The notes beneath the pieces were generated by a model. The model searched no databases. It saw nothing but the letters and a program-made list of their open reading frames with translations, and was not told the origin of the DNA. A DNA stretch of 64,000 bases. Origin: Euglena gracilis. Its lineage: Eukaryota > Euglenida > Euglenophyceae > Euglenales. Where the stretch lies: contig CP154954.1 in NCBI GenBank assembly GCA_039621445.1, forward strand, positions 46,851,847-46,915,846, read 5' to 3'. The position numbers were made by a program, and so were the translations under genes. This document shows, piece by piece, positions 28,462-38,026 of the stretch. The stretch's first letter is position 1, and the number at the start of each line of letters is the position of its first letter.

Positions 28462-30760
28462 GGCACTGGTACTTGTTTGCTTTAATGTGGCGTTGTTCTC
28501 CCTCATGCCAGGAAGCTGCTCTCTGAATTATTCTTTTGATATTTTTGGCGCCTTCTGGGCCCCATCCACCCCATGTGCCAAAGGCAGCTGTCGCAAAACT
28601 CCAGCCTGCCTTTTGGCACGGTTCGTCATATTTGTCATGTTTTTGTTTTTCCTTTTGTTTCAGGAAGAGTTTCCATTTTTCTTTGCCTTGTCGGTTTGCG
28701 TTTTGCCAACTGTGGACCACTGTGAGGTCGAAGGCAGTGGGTTGGCCATTATCCCAGGCGGATAGCAGCAAGTCAGCGGGTCTGAGGTGTTGGTCTGGTT
28801 GATTTAGGATTTGTACTTCCTTGGTCACCCCCTGTCCAGAGATCCGGAGAATTTCAAACAATTTGTCTTGCAGGGTGTTGTGTCTCTCAGAATAGTTGTT
28901 GCGAATACAACAGAGTAGGTGATCTCCCCATTCATCGACTGTTGAGTTGCAACCTGGACACTTGGGTGCGTTTTGGGAGTGCAGCAACTGTAACCCGAGC
29001 CACCACTTCAATGAGAGGATGTATTCCTCCGATGACATGCTTGTGTGAAGTGTAGGCAGGGGTGTTGCCCGCATCCATGCTGAACCCAGTCCATTCTGTG
29101 TTTCTGACAGACGCGCTTGGTCTCGTGGTGGGCTGGCCGAGAGAAGTTTGTCCAGTGCTGCGCGGTGAAGGTGAGTTGTCCACCAATGTTGTGATTGTTG
29201 ATTTTCATCAGCCAGTTTGATGTCGTCTGGTTTGTCCAGCCATCTTTGGAGTGGTTCAAGGTTCAGGCCCGTGACAGCCGCCAGAACGTGAACAGCGTTT
29301 TGGACCATTTCATGGTTAACTTTCGCGGCATAAAGTGGCAGCTGTATCATTGTGCTTCCTTTGGCGTGGAATTTGGCCAGGGCCGCCAATCGAGCCGGGC
29401 CTTGAATGAGGCAGGGGTCTTTGATTCCACATCCTCCGAGGTGCAATGGTGTGAAGACTTGTTGTCTTTGGTTGCTTGTCAGGGCTGTCCCCATGATGTC
29501 TTCGAAGCCTTTGATAATTGTTTCTGAGCATTGTTTGATACTTTTGGACAGGTGTTGGGTGTCCGCGCCCCTGAGTAGGTGTGTGATTCTGCACCCGTCA
29601 GCACAATTGCGTAACAGGTGATGTGCGATTTGCCTGTCCCCCAAGCCGGTGATTTTCTCAATCAGGTTTTCCAAGTCTTCTTGCGCAGCATTCCATGAGC
29701 GCTCACGGAAGGTGGATGTGTTTGGAAAGTCAATCGGTATACCCAATACTTTGATTCCCTCCCCCGGTTGCCAATGTTTGTGGGTCATGTTGTGCTTTGC
29801 AGCAATTTCTGCACCACAGGGACCCCAGGTGATGCACTTTTGCGGGTTCAGGTGTAGGCCCACTGTTGGGCCCAGGTCCTTCAAGAGTTGTACTGCAGCA
29901 TTAATACTTTCTGGTTGACCGATGAGTACCCCATCATCCAAATACCACGCACTCCACAACATGCCTGTGTCGTTTCGTATTTTTTCCACAATTTCCTGTA
30001 ATACGAGTGAGAAACCAATGGGGCCCATAGGGCATCCTTGGTGTGTGCCCTGTTGTGAAGTGAGGATTTTTTGTCCGCAGAACAAGGGAGCTGGTTGTGC
30101 GTATGCCGTACAGAGGTAGTTCCAACAAGAGGGTGTTCTGGTCGCCGCCATTTTCAACATTTGTGTTCTGTGTGCATTGTTGAAGGCATTGCGTAGGTCT
30201 ACTTGTAATAGTGCCCAGTTGGCGGATGTTTGCAGCGCCTGCACCATGCTTTGTGTACCTTGTGCGATGAATTCAGTGGCATTGGGAACGCCCAGCCCCA
30301 GTTGGGTTGGGGGAAAGGAATCCAGTTCTTTGCGGACTTGTGGGTGCTTCAGGATTGTCTTTCCAGCAATTCTGCGCAGCGTTTCGCCCACGGCAATCGG
30401 CCTTGTTCCACCACCTTCTTTGGCGAGTGCTGTTAGGGCTGTTGAACACCAGATGGGCGAGTGAGGTTGAGGGATATCTCCTTTGTCCCACATGATGCAG
30501 AAATGAGTCATTGCTTGTTGTAATAGCGCCCCATTGCCAGGGCGGCGGAGGTTGTCTTGTAAATGGCTTATGCGGAGACCCGATGGACCTGGTGCGCTGG
30601 TGCGGTTGAATTTGAGGACACTTTCTTTGACCATGTTTGACCAAACAGCTGGGTCATGTGATTTGTTCAGGCTTTCTGAGGCAGGGCGTGTGAAGTAGTG
30701 GGGGGTCTGCTCTTGGGTGTAAGTCTTGTAAGGTTTGGAAGACGCGGGGGTCACTGACAT
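28462..30760 (-). CDS. LINE L1 reverse transcriptase and endonuclease
   Basis: This frame has about 765 codons within the element. RT motifs are GPSGLRISHL, ALLQVDLRNAFNNAHR, QQGTHQGCPMGP, the catalytic YLDDG (about residue 275) and GLHLNPQKC. After the thumb comes a knuckle CPGC...GDHLLCC (about residue 600), then an endonuclease core RPADLLLSAWDNG...AFDLTVV. No stop codon precedes the poly(A) tail, so the frame runs on into the LRR host sequence. By family, the endonuclease nicks the target and the RT primes from it. The region upstream (30720-31430) is in another frame because of an indel. Confidence 0.88.
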
Positions 30761-31430
30761 CTTGGGTTCCTTTGCTTTGGAGAATTTGGATGGCCTTTCG
30801 TGCCGCTCCCTCTCCTACGAGTTGCCGGATCTTGCTTAAGAGGTGCCGGTTGCCAGCATGAGACGGATCTTCCCTGTATTTCTTCTGGGACCTTGTTTCT
30901 GTTCCCGGATGCTGCGCGGTGAGCGACTCCTCCATCAGGCTCTTGACAAGTTCTGCCCAGCTGCCTCTTCTGAAGAGGTGGAGGCGTTGTAGGATTGTCA
31001 CTTCAAGGATGTCCCTTGAGAACTTCCCTTTGAGCTTCACGGCTCTCAGAGTGAGCTTCGGCAACGCCAGGATGCCGAAGAGTGCCTCTTCTGTCGGTTG
31101 TGATGTGTATCGCAGTAGCGCCCAGGAAAAAACATCAGAAAAGGTTTGTTGGGTTGTCACCGGGAGGTGTCGAATGGTGGATACCGGTGTTTGCAACACC
31201 TCGAGGATGGGGAACGGCGCCGTCATGTCACAACAAAAGGGTTGGTCCGGGGTATGTCTTAAGTTTGAGATGTTGCCTGCCACATTTGTAATGGCTGCGG
31301 CATCTGTGCTCCCTAACGGTGGCGCTTCCGGGTGAGCTAAGTCCGTGAAATCGGCGGTTGATGGTGCCTCTGTATCCGGTTGCGGTTCCCCACCGCCCTC
31401 TTCCCTTGGCCGGATGCGGGAGGATTTTCC
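30716..31430 (-). CDS. LINE L1 pre-RT region, downstream of the 2A motif
   Basis: This minus-strand frame is open from the 2A motif to about 30654. It includes FTDLAHPEAPP, LRHTPDQPFCCDMTAPFPIL, and ARKAIQILQSKGTQDVSDPRVFQTLQDLHP. The last is the conserved segment that in such LINEs precedes the RT. Around 30715 the signal moves to the RT frame (TPHYFTRPASESL). No N-terminal zinc fingers are seen. Confidence 0.7.
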
Positions 31431-31472
31431 CGGGCCCGGATTTTGTTCTACATCCCCACATGTGAGAATGCT
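31431..31472 (-). other. 2A ribosome-skipping motif in LINE L1
   Basis: The minus strand encodes SILTCGDVEQNPGP in the same frame as the following pre-RT region. It contains the full DVExNPGP consensus, where the ribosome fails to form the Gly-Pro bond and releases the upstream product. The codon just upstream (31473-31475) is TGA, preceded by QGR. A class-1 2A would carry a sense residue here, so the motif was probably part of a longer ORF that has since acquired a stop. The upstream frame reads AFGYFHTQPGPAHFHRDIR. Confidence 0.85.
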
Positions 31473-31675
31473 TCACCTTCCTTGCCGAATGTCCCTGTGA
31501 AAGTGCGCCGGGCCCGGTTGTGTGTGGAAGTACCCAAAAGCGGGGAGGTCCCCTCTGCCCTGTTGAGCCGATGGGCGTTCGGTGCCCCCGATTAGGTGAA
31601 ATGTCAGCAAGGTGTGCCTCCTCCTTCATGCTTGGTGTATCAGTATTATTTCCATGAGAATTCGGTGGTCGACCT

Positions 31676-33560
31676 AAGTAAGAAGCCCTCAGAGTAGCGG
31701 AACGGAGCGCGTCGTCTTGGTTGCTTTTGCACCCCAATTGCACTCTGTCATTTGTCTCCAGTCGCGGAGGATGGGCTGAAAATTGAAAAGATTGAACTTG
31801 AATTTGTCGAAGCTGTTCACTCTTGGGACTCGTATGTGTGCACGCTCAATTGATTACTCTGGTTTGTCTTCTGGAGCTGCTCTTTTTTTCGCTCTCTTTT
31901 CAACGATCCATAGGAATGGTTGTTTACGTTGACGTGCGTTGCCAAACCAGATTCCTCATAAGCCGGGGGAAATGCCATTTAATGGGTTGAACATCAAGAA
32001 GTTGTCTTGAATTTTTTGACAGAAATGTTGTTTTACTCTTTTTTGTGGTCAAAAAGTTTTCCAACACCAGTCCAAGGTAGCAAGCAGGGCAGGGTAGAGT
32101 GGGGATGTCCCCCCCCCCCCGACTGGATCAGGGGGACACCCCCCAAAAGGCCAACTTTTTCCTTCTGGCGCTCCACACCAAAAATGTTTGACATTTTTGG
32201 CAAGTTTTTGCCCAAAGTGCCCCAACTATCACATTGGGGGTTGAGCCCCCGCGTCCCCGCCCCCCCCCCCCCCCGCGTCCCCACCAAGTGGCTTGGTGTC
32301 CTTTTTTGAAGAGGCTTTTCTGCAATGTCCCGGCATGCTTGCTGTGATGAAACAAAGAAGAAGGGAGAAAGAAAAAAGAACGTTGCAAAAACAAGTGAGA
32401 AGGCAAAAAATTTTATCCTTGCCCCAACAAAAAACGGTACTCGTTCGCACCCTCACCCGTCGACTCTTCCATTTGGGGGGTGCCATTTGGGGGGTGGGTG
32501 TCATAGAACGAACAAGTTCCCAAAAAACCAGTTGTTGTGATGGGTGAAGGTTGTGACCTTACGTGTGTCCATGTTTTCCTTCCAGTTTGTTCAAGATGAT
32601 CAATGCTAATCCTAGAATGTCCCCCCGCAACCACTGCACACATTTCCTATTTGGTGTCCTCTCACCTGGAAATTCTGATCATGGTGTATCCCAAAGAGTG
32701 TTCCCCCGGGGGGGGGGGGGGGCACGGGGGAAAACCACATTTTCGGTGGCCAAATTAGGAATCACCGAAGACGAACTCTTGGGGGGAAATCCATAAATTA
32801 TGAATCCCCACACCTAAAATTTGAATTTTGACCCCGAATTAGGAGTCCCAAAATTTGCAAAATGTATGCCTCAAAATTAGGAATCTACCTCAATATTTTA
32901 TCAAAATAGGCTCACCTACAAAATTTGTTTCCGAGAAATTTTGGCCAAAAGGGGTCTTAGGTCGGGTCATCGTGACCCGAACCACCCTCTTGCCCCCCGC
33001 ATCCCCAACACCCCCATGAGCCATTTTGGGGGCCGCCACCGTTTATGTGGGGGGGTTCCCCGCCTCCCCACCTGCCCTTTTGTCAAACCAACAGTTCGAC
33101 AAAAAAAATTGCAAGGATTGTGGCGGGAGGTAAGGGGAAAAGGACAAAAGGCCGCTAACATTGCCTCCAGCAACGGCAGGCATTCCCTTGTGTGGGTTAA
33201 ATGTCAGCGGGCTTTCTTCATCCCTGCCACTCGTGCACCTTTGGGACCACGGCCCTGCCCAAGGTATGGCAGGGCAAATCATGAACCCTGCCAAGCCAAC
33301 TGGAATCCACTCCAAATCCTGCTGGGTGCTGCTGGGTGATCCGACTTGTAAATTCTTTGGTGGGGGTCGTCCAGCGAACCAGTACCGAATTTTTCAGCAA
33401 AACGCCAAAAAGTTGACCCCCCAAAATAAGACCCCCCTTGGGATTTTCAGCAACGGAACCCAAAAGCAGACCCGGTGTCTTATTTTTGATGGGGGTTGTT
33501 CCTTTCAACCCTTTGGCGTGAACATGGAACATGGCTGATGGTCCATGGGCCAAGGCTCTA
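31676..33560. other. Intergenic, no supported gene
   Basis: I see AT-rich sequence, G/C runs at about 32107-32120, 32259-32274 and 32707-32722, and a decayed segment at 32100-32290 with TTCTGGCGC...CCAAAAATG that faintly resembles the MITE cores described elsewhere. No domain or convincing exon is found. Confidence 0.5.
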
Positions 33561-33571
33561 CTACAAAAAAG

Positions 33572-33649
33572 GGGGGGCGGACGCCGGTTCTGTCCTGAAC
33601 CCGGCGTCCCCGGACGCCGGGTTCAGGACAGAACCGGCGTCCGCCCCCC
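33572..33649. repeat. Palindrome, 38-bp arms, ACGCCGGTTC family
   Basis: The left arm 33572-33609 and right arm 33612-33649 are perfect inverted copies with a CC loop, containing GACGCCGGTTCTGTCCTGAA. A third partial arm follows at about 33664-33710. Confidence 0.9.
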
Positions 33650-33771
33650 TTGTTTAAAGCGGCGTTTTAGAGACGCTGGGTTCAGGACAGAACCGCCGTC
33701 CCCGCCCTTTGGGCCAGATACGACTTAGAAACCCACCTATTTGTGTTCTCCTTTAGGCTTTCTTTAGCACA

Positions 33772-34675
33772 ATGATGGGCGGTTCCCTCGCCGTTGTAGT
33801 CCGCAACGCTCTGCCTGCCAGCCCAACCAGTGCCCAATTTTTGGCAGGGTTGGGGGCCGCCTTGGAGCCTCAAAGTGAAGGGGCGCGATGACCTGCTTCG
33901 CCGGGCCGCCCGCGTTGCTGTTCAGGTTGCTTTCTTTAACAAAACATCGTTTTCGCTGCAAATTCCTCCAGCCGCCACCGAAGGTTCAGAAAATCGAACT
34001 GAAGACGGAGCTCAAGTCGGAGCCCGAATGCCAGATTCGGACTCCGATATTGAGGTCGCTCAATGCTGTGCGTTCCCATTGTTCACTGGACTGCCCCAGA
34101 TTTTGCAAGACGGTCGTGACCCTCTGCCGAGCATGCCCCTGGCTGACGCTGTTAGGCTATTGCCTGCAGAGCGGGTGTGGTACAACTGCTTAACTCTTTT
34201 CCAAGTCCTCTCCTGTCAGCCACCCGTCGACCCCGACGACCTCACCATCGACAACCTCAGCCAGTACCGCCAGCAGATGTTCGCCTACAGCCGGGCGGAC
34301 TACAACCACGCCGCCTTCTGTGCCCCACCGGCGGCGGAGGGAGCGGCCGTCAACAGCGACCTCAGCGACACACCCAACCCATTCGCCCCCTTCCGTGCGC
34401 GGGTGAACCATGGAGGTAAAAGTGGAGGGGGACAGTTGCACTGTTTGTGGTTTCCCTCAAAACTCGTGGGGGCAAGCGCCCCGTCATGTGTGATGTGTGT
34501 CACGAGTACCGCCACCTGTCGTGCGCTGGTCTTGATGCCCCCCCGGTATGGCTCTTGGTGTTGCTCTCGTTGTGAGGGTGCACCCCGTCCTGTTTCCCCG
34601 TCGTAATGTGTTTGCTTACCGGCAATACGTTTTGCCCTGTAATCGCTGCGGCTGTGGCAACCTGTATGCCTAGCA
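33772..34675 (+). pseudogene. Decayed gene with PHD-finger-like segment
   Basis: Coding-like stretches in shifting frames: MGGSLAVVVRNALPASPTSAQF from 33775; FFNKTSFSLQIPP...FAYSRADYNHAAFC in the frame 33830-34420; then CTVCGFPQNSWGQAP (from about 34434) and CDVCHEYRHLSC (about 34490). Together these give the C-x2-C...C-x2-C-x4-H-x2-C pattern of a PHD-type finger, closed by CSRCEG. At least two indels (in GTGTGTGATGTG and CTCTTGGTG) break it. A last frame reads NRCGCGNLYA and stops at TAG near 34674. The origin could be a host gene or a LINE ORF1. Confidence 0.4.
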
Positions 34676-34844
34676 ATCCCTTCCCCCTCCCCCTGGAAAC
34701 TTCAGAAACGCTCAGATGGTGCTGCCACTCATCAATCATATTCTGGCACTGTGCAGTTCTGCCTCCCATCCATCTCTTCAGACAAGGAAATTTTCGTTGC
34801 TACGGTCGCATACGTACATTTTTTGGCATAAAAAATAATCCAGA

Positions 34845-34976
34845 TCCGGACGCCGGGTTTTGGACAGAACCGGCGTTCCTAACGCCGGGTTTTAGGACAG
34901 AACTGGCGTCCGGAAAACCCATGGGGGGGGACGCCGGTTCTGTCCTGAACCCGGCGTCTCAAACGCCGGTTTAAAA
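34845..34976. repeat. Palindrome cluster, ACGCCGGTTC family
   Basis: Four alternating copies of ACGCCGGGTTTTGGACAG-like arms and their complements lie next to CATGGGGGGGG. The family is the same as at 33572. Confidence 0.75.
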
Positions 34977-35470
34977 AAACTCCACGCACCATGCCCCCCC
35001 ATTCCCCCCCATTATGAACCTCCTGGGGGAGGTACATAATGGAGTAGAGCATGTCCTACCCTGGCAGTCCTACCCAACCCGACCCGTCTTTTGCTCTGGA
35101 TGCCTTTCAACCCCCCCCCCCCATTGTGTACCTCCCCCCACCCCCCATCAAGTTCCTCCCCCCCCAATTTTGGCCTCCCGGGGGGGGGGTCCCAAACCGT
35201 GGGGGGGTGAAATCCGTTCAGCCGGCTGGCTAGGTCCCGTGGGACACAGGGGCTTTGTTCATACAGTAACTAGTAACTGATGGTGGGCGCCGGGCGGTCC
35301 CCAGGCACCGAAGGCGCCAGGCCGCCCTCGCTGAAAACCGTTTTATGCTGACGGGCGCCCGCACTCCCCCTCAAATGACAAAATCCGGTACTTGTTCGCT
35401 AAGCGACCGCCACCGAAATTTTTTTAAGTCGGAATTTTCAGGGTTATTGAAGGAGTTGGGTAAGGGATAC
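34977..35470. other. Intergenic, no supported gene
   Basis: C-rich tracts at 35110-35165 and nothing recognisable otherwise. Confidence 0.5.
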
Positions 35471-35488
35471 GACTCAGGCCAGAAGTCA

Positions 35489-35541
35489 GGCCTAACTTCT
35501 GGCCAACTTTGGTCCTAAAGTTAGGCCAGAAGTTAGGCCTA
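35489..35541. repeat. Inverted repeat AGGCCTAACTTCTGGCC
   Basis: AGGCCTAACTTCTGGCCAAC faces GTTAGGCCAGAAGTTAGGCCT with a short central gap. Confidence 0.7.
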
Positions 35542-35557
35542 AAACCGTAACCGAGGG

Positions 35558-35619
35558 ATGGAGAGAGAGGTAGAGGTAGAGGTAGAGGTAAAGGTCACCT
35601 CTACCTCTACCATCCCTCT
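35558..35619. repeat. AGAGGT/ACCTCT hairpin repeat, copy 2
   Basis: Bounded by GAGGGATGG and CCATCCCTC, with AGAGGTAGAGGTAGAGGT facing ACCTCTACCTCTACC. It is related to 1407-1470. Confidence 0.7.
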
Positions 35620-36489
35620 ATGTCTCGGAAAACTTTAATGGGCCAAAACTTGTTTGTGCTTCTGTAATGTGAAAGCATGAGAAGACAGACATTGAGGTTA
35701 CTTTCAAGTGCACTTCGACCCAAAGTGAACTTGTCCAAGTCAACTTTGACCCAAGTGGGTTCGGGTCATTAATGGGACTTGGCAAAGTCTACTTCTCAAA
35801 GAAATACCTGTACAGCAACTTTCGACATCGGAAGCCACCTGAAATCAGAAATTATCATTGAATCAAAAAAGGACTTCTTTTTCGCACCTGCACCACTTCC
35901 CCTTGGACAGAATTGGAGCTGCTAACAAGCACAGCTCTTGGAACGAAACAAAATCTTCTGCCGAGCATTTTGTGGAAATAGGGCTGTGTACAGAAAAAGT
36001 GTCATGACACTGCACCCCCCCGCGGGAATAGTTAGGGGGGGGACAGCAAGGGGGGGGGCATGGTAAACCATAGTGGGCACGCCTGTGTTTTTTTGACGTT
36101 GTTTTTTTTTGCTTTTTTTTTATATCTAACAATGTTATTTTTTTTTAGAAAAGCAAAAAACGCCCACAAGGTTTTGCATTGAAAATTTTTTGAATGAATA
36201 TTTTCAACCATTTTTGGCGACTTCTAGGTCATTTCTGCCAAAAACTTCCTTCCACAAAAAAATGAAAAAAGTCATAAAACTGCATTTTTTTTTGCATTTT
36301 GGGGATGTTTTTGAACATTTTTTTTGCACTTTTTGAACATAGTGGGATTCGAAGTATGGTTTGGGTGTTTCATAATGAGTTTTTTTTTTCAATGAAATTT
36401 CCCTTTTGTTTTTGTTGATGTTTTTCTTGGTCTTTTTTCAAAAAAAACACGTCGTTTTGTTTTTTTTGAAATAAAAGAATTCAACCATG
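35620..36489. other. Intergenic, no supported gene
   Basis: AT-rich, with several poly(T) and poly(A) runs. No coding signal is recognised. Confidence 0.5.
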
Positions 36490-36497
36490 GTGGGGAC

Positions 36498-36790
36498 CAG
36501 GCTTCTTTTTAAGTCAGCAGACCCCCCCCCCGGGGGGGAGGGGGGGGGGGTGGGTGGGTCCGGGCCGGCCCCCCCCCCCCCCCGGGGGGGGGGGGGGGGG
36601 GGGGTCCCGCGCCAGAGGCGCTGGGTATACCTTTTCGGCGCGAAGCGCCGAAAATTTTTGAAAATTGCCTTTAACGGGCCCGATTTTGGGAGGGGTCCCC
36701 CCCGGGGGGTCCTGCGCCACCCTGGGTGGGTGGGGGGGACCCCCCCCTCCCCCCCCCCCCCCCCCCCCGGGGGTCTTAAAAAGAAGCCTG
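36498..36790. mobile_element. hAT-like MITE, G-tract family, copy 1
   Basis: Perfect 16-bp inverted ends CAGGCTTCTTTTTAAG/CTTAAAAAGAAGCCTG with the 8-bp duplication GTGGGGAC (36490-36497 and 36791-36798). The interior has long C and G runs next to each end and a central hairpin TTTTCGGCGCGAAGCGCCGAAAA. Confidence 0.9.
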
Positions 36791-36798
36791 GTGGGGAC

Positions 36799-37159
36799 AT
36801 CCAAATGTGGCAATGCCATCTTTGGGGTCAAAAACTTTCTCATCCATCTGTGAAGGAGAATAGCAAAAAATTTTGGAGGGGAAATTTCTCGGGGGGGCAA
36901 AAAATTTTTGAGTCAAAAAACTCTCGGGGGGGAATCTCGGGGGGGGGGGCGCCCCCCTCCCCCCCCCCCCCAGTTTCTACACCAATGGTTGGATCAACCA
37001 TGCTCTGCCCAATTACGTACCCAAACCCGAACTCAACCAGTCAACTGAACCAGTTGGCATCCAAAATGATGTCAACCGGATTGCGTTTGTGCCCCAGGGT
37101 GTCTCAAACACATTGAACCACCTTTAGGGATTTAATTCTGATGTTTCTGATCTGAAAAC
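36799..37159. other. Intergenic, no supported gene
   Basis: Contains G/C runs at about 36938-36970. Nothing coding is recognised. Confidence 0.5.
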
Positions 37160-37243
37160 TGTGTCCAGAACGCCGGTTCGGGCGTGAAGCCGTGTTTCAG
37201 AACGCCGGTTCGGGCGGCAGCCCGAACCGGCGTTCTGGACACA
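37160..37243. repeat. Palindrome, CCGAACCGGCGTTC family
   Basis: Outer arms 37160-37183 and 37220-37243 are perfect inverted copies. An inner pair, 37198-37215 and 37220-37237, can pair alternatively. Confidence 0.85.
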
Positions 37244-37249
37244 GTTGTT

Positions 37250-38026
37250 GAAACCGTGGATTAGGGGCTCTGGCTTCGCCCTAAATACCCATTTTCCGAA
37301 CATTTTTGGGCATTTTTGGGCTCCTTTGGGTGCATGGCCATGTCGATCGGCCGATTGAAGTTTTCACAAATGTGATGCCATGTTACCCATCGATCGAAAG
37401 CTCTTCTCAAGGGCTTTTGACAGATGGCCACAGGATTCAGCCATCATGCACACAGCGCTTATTTTCAGCGATCGTGCATTCCAAAATTTGACATCTTAAT
37501 TTGTGAAAGCTCACACCTCAGGTGCCATACAGCATATCAATTGAAAGCTCTCCCCAAGACCTTTCGCTTGGTACCCTCAGAACTCAACTACACTGCAGAG
37601 CACTCTGAAATCGGCCATCGCATTTTCCAACCCTGTTTGCAAAGTCGAAATTCCTATGTTTCACCACCCATGTTGCCCATCGATCGAAAGCTTTTCTCAA
37701 GGGCTTTCAGCAGATGGCCTTAGATTCCAGCCGTGCTGCATGGTATTCTATTTCAAAAATTCCCCAAATTTGGCCAAATGGAAATTGTTGCACAAAATAC
37801 CCCAATATCTGGCCAACTACCCCCCAAAAACTGCGCAGATGTGATTGCCACGTGTCTGCTTACCATTTTGAACGCTTTTTGGTGCTTTTTATTTTCGGTC
37901 CCCTGGACGCCATCTTCCCGCCCGAACCGGCGTTCTGGACGCCGGTTCGGTGCAGAAATTTCTGCACCGAACCGGCGTCCAGAACGCCGGTTCGGGCGGG
38001 AAGCCAGAGCCCCAATACACGGTTTC
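37250..38026. mobile_element. Non-autonomous element with inverted ends (GAAACCGTG family), copy 1
   Basis: The left end GAAACCGTGGATTAGGGG and right end CCCCAATACACGGTTTC form imperfect inverted repeats that extend through CTCTGGCTTC/GAAGCCAGAG. The interior holds two copies of CCATCGATCGAAAGC followed by TCTCAAGGGCTTT. A second copy of its right half is at 52826-53138. I cannot define a target duplication. Confidence 0.6.
37914..38003. repeat. 90-bp perfect palindrome
   Basis: Arms 37914-37958 and 37959-38003 are exact reverse complements with no loop, with the centre at GCAGAAATTTCTGC. It contains four alternating copies of GAACCGGCGT/ACGCCGGTTC and forms the right end of the element at 37250-38026. 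Confidence 0.95.

Larger units (their letters stand above)
28449..31663 (-). mobile_element. LINE L1 with restriction-like endonuclease and a 2A motif
   Basis: A minus-strand element of about 3.2 kb ends in a poly(A) tail (T run 28449-28461 on the plus strand). It is flanked by the direct repeat GGTGGTCGACC (28438-28448 and 31664-31674). It encodes, in minus-strand order, a 2A motif, a pre-RT region, RT, a CCHC-type knuckle and a C-terminal PD-(D/E)XK endonuclease, the architecture of R2-like LINEs. At least one frameshift (near 30715) and one stop (31473-31475) are present. A missing start codon suggests 5' truncation. Confidence 0.9.

Noticed and set aside
28175-30760. A genuine RT-LRR fusion gene
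   Set aside because: The poly(A) tail and the flanking 11-bp duplication show that the LRR part is the insertion target.
33572-38003. CRISPR-like repeats
   Set aside because: The palindromes are dispersed at irregular distances, with no equal-sized spacers and no cas genes.
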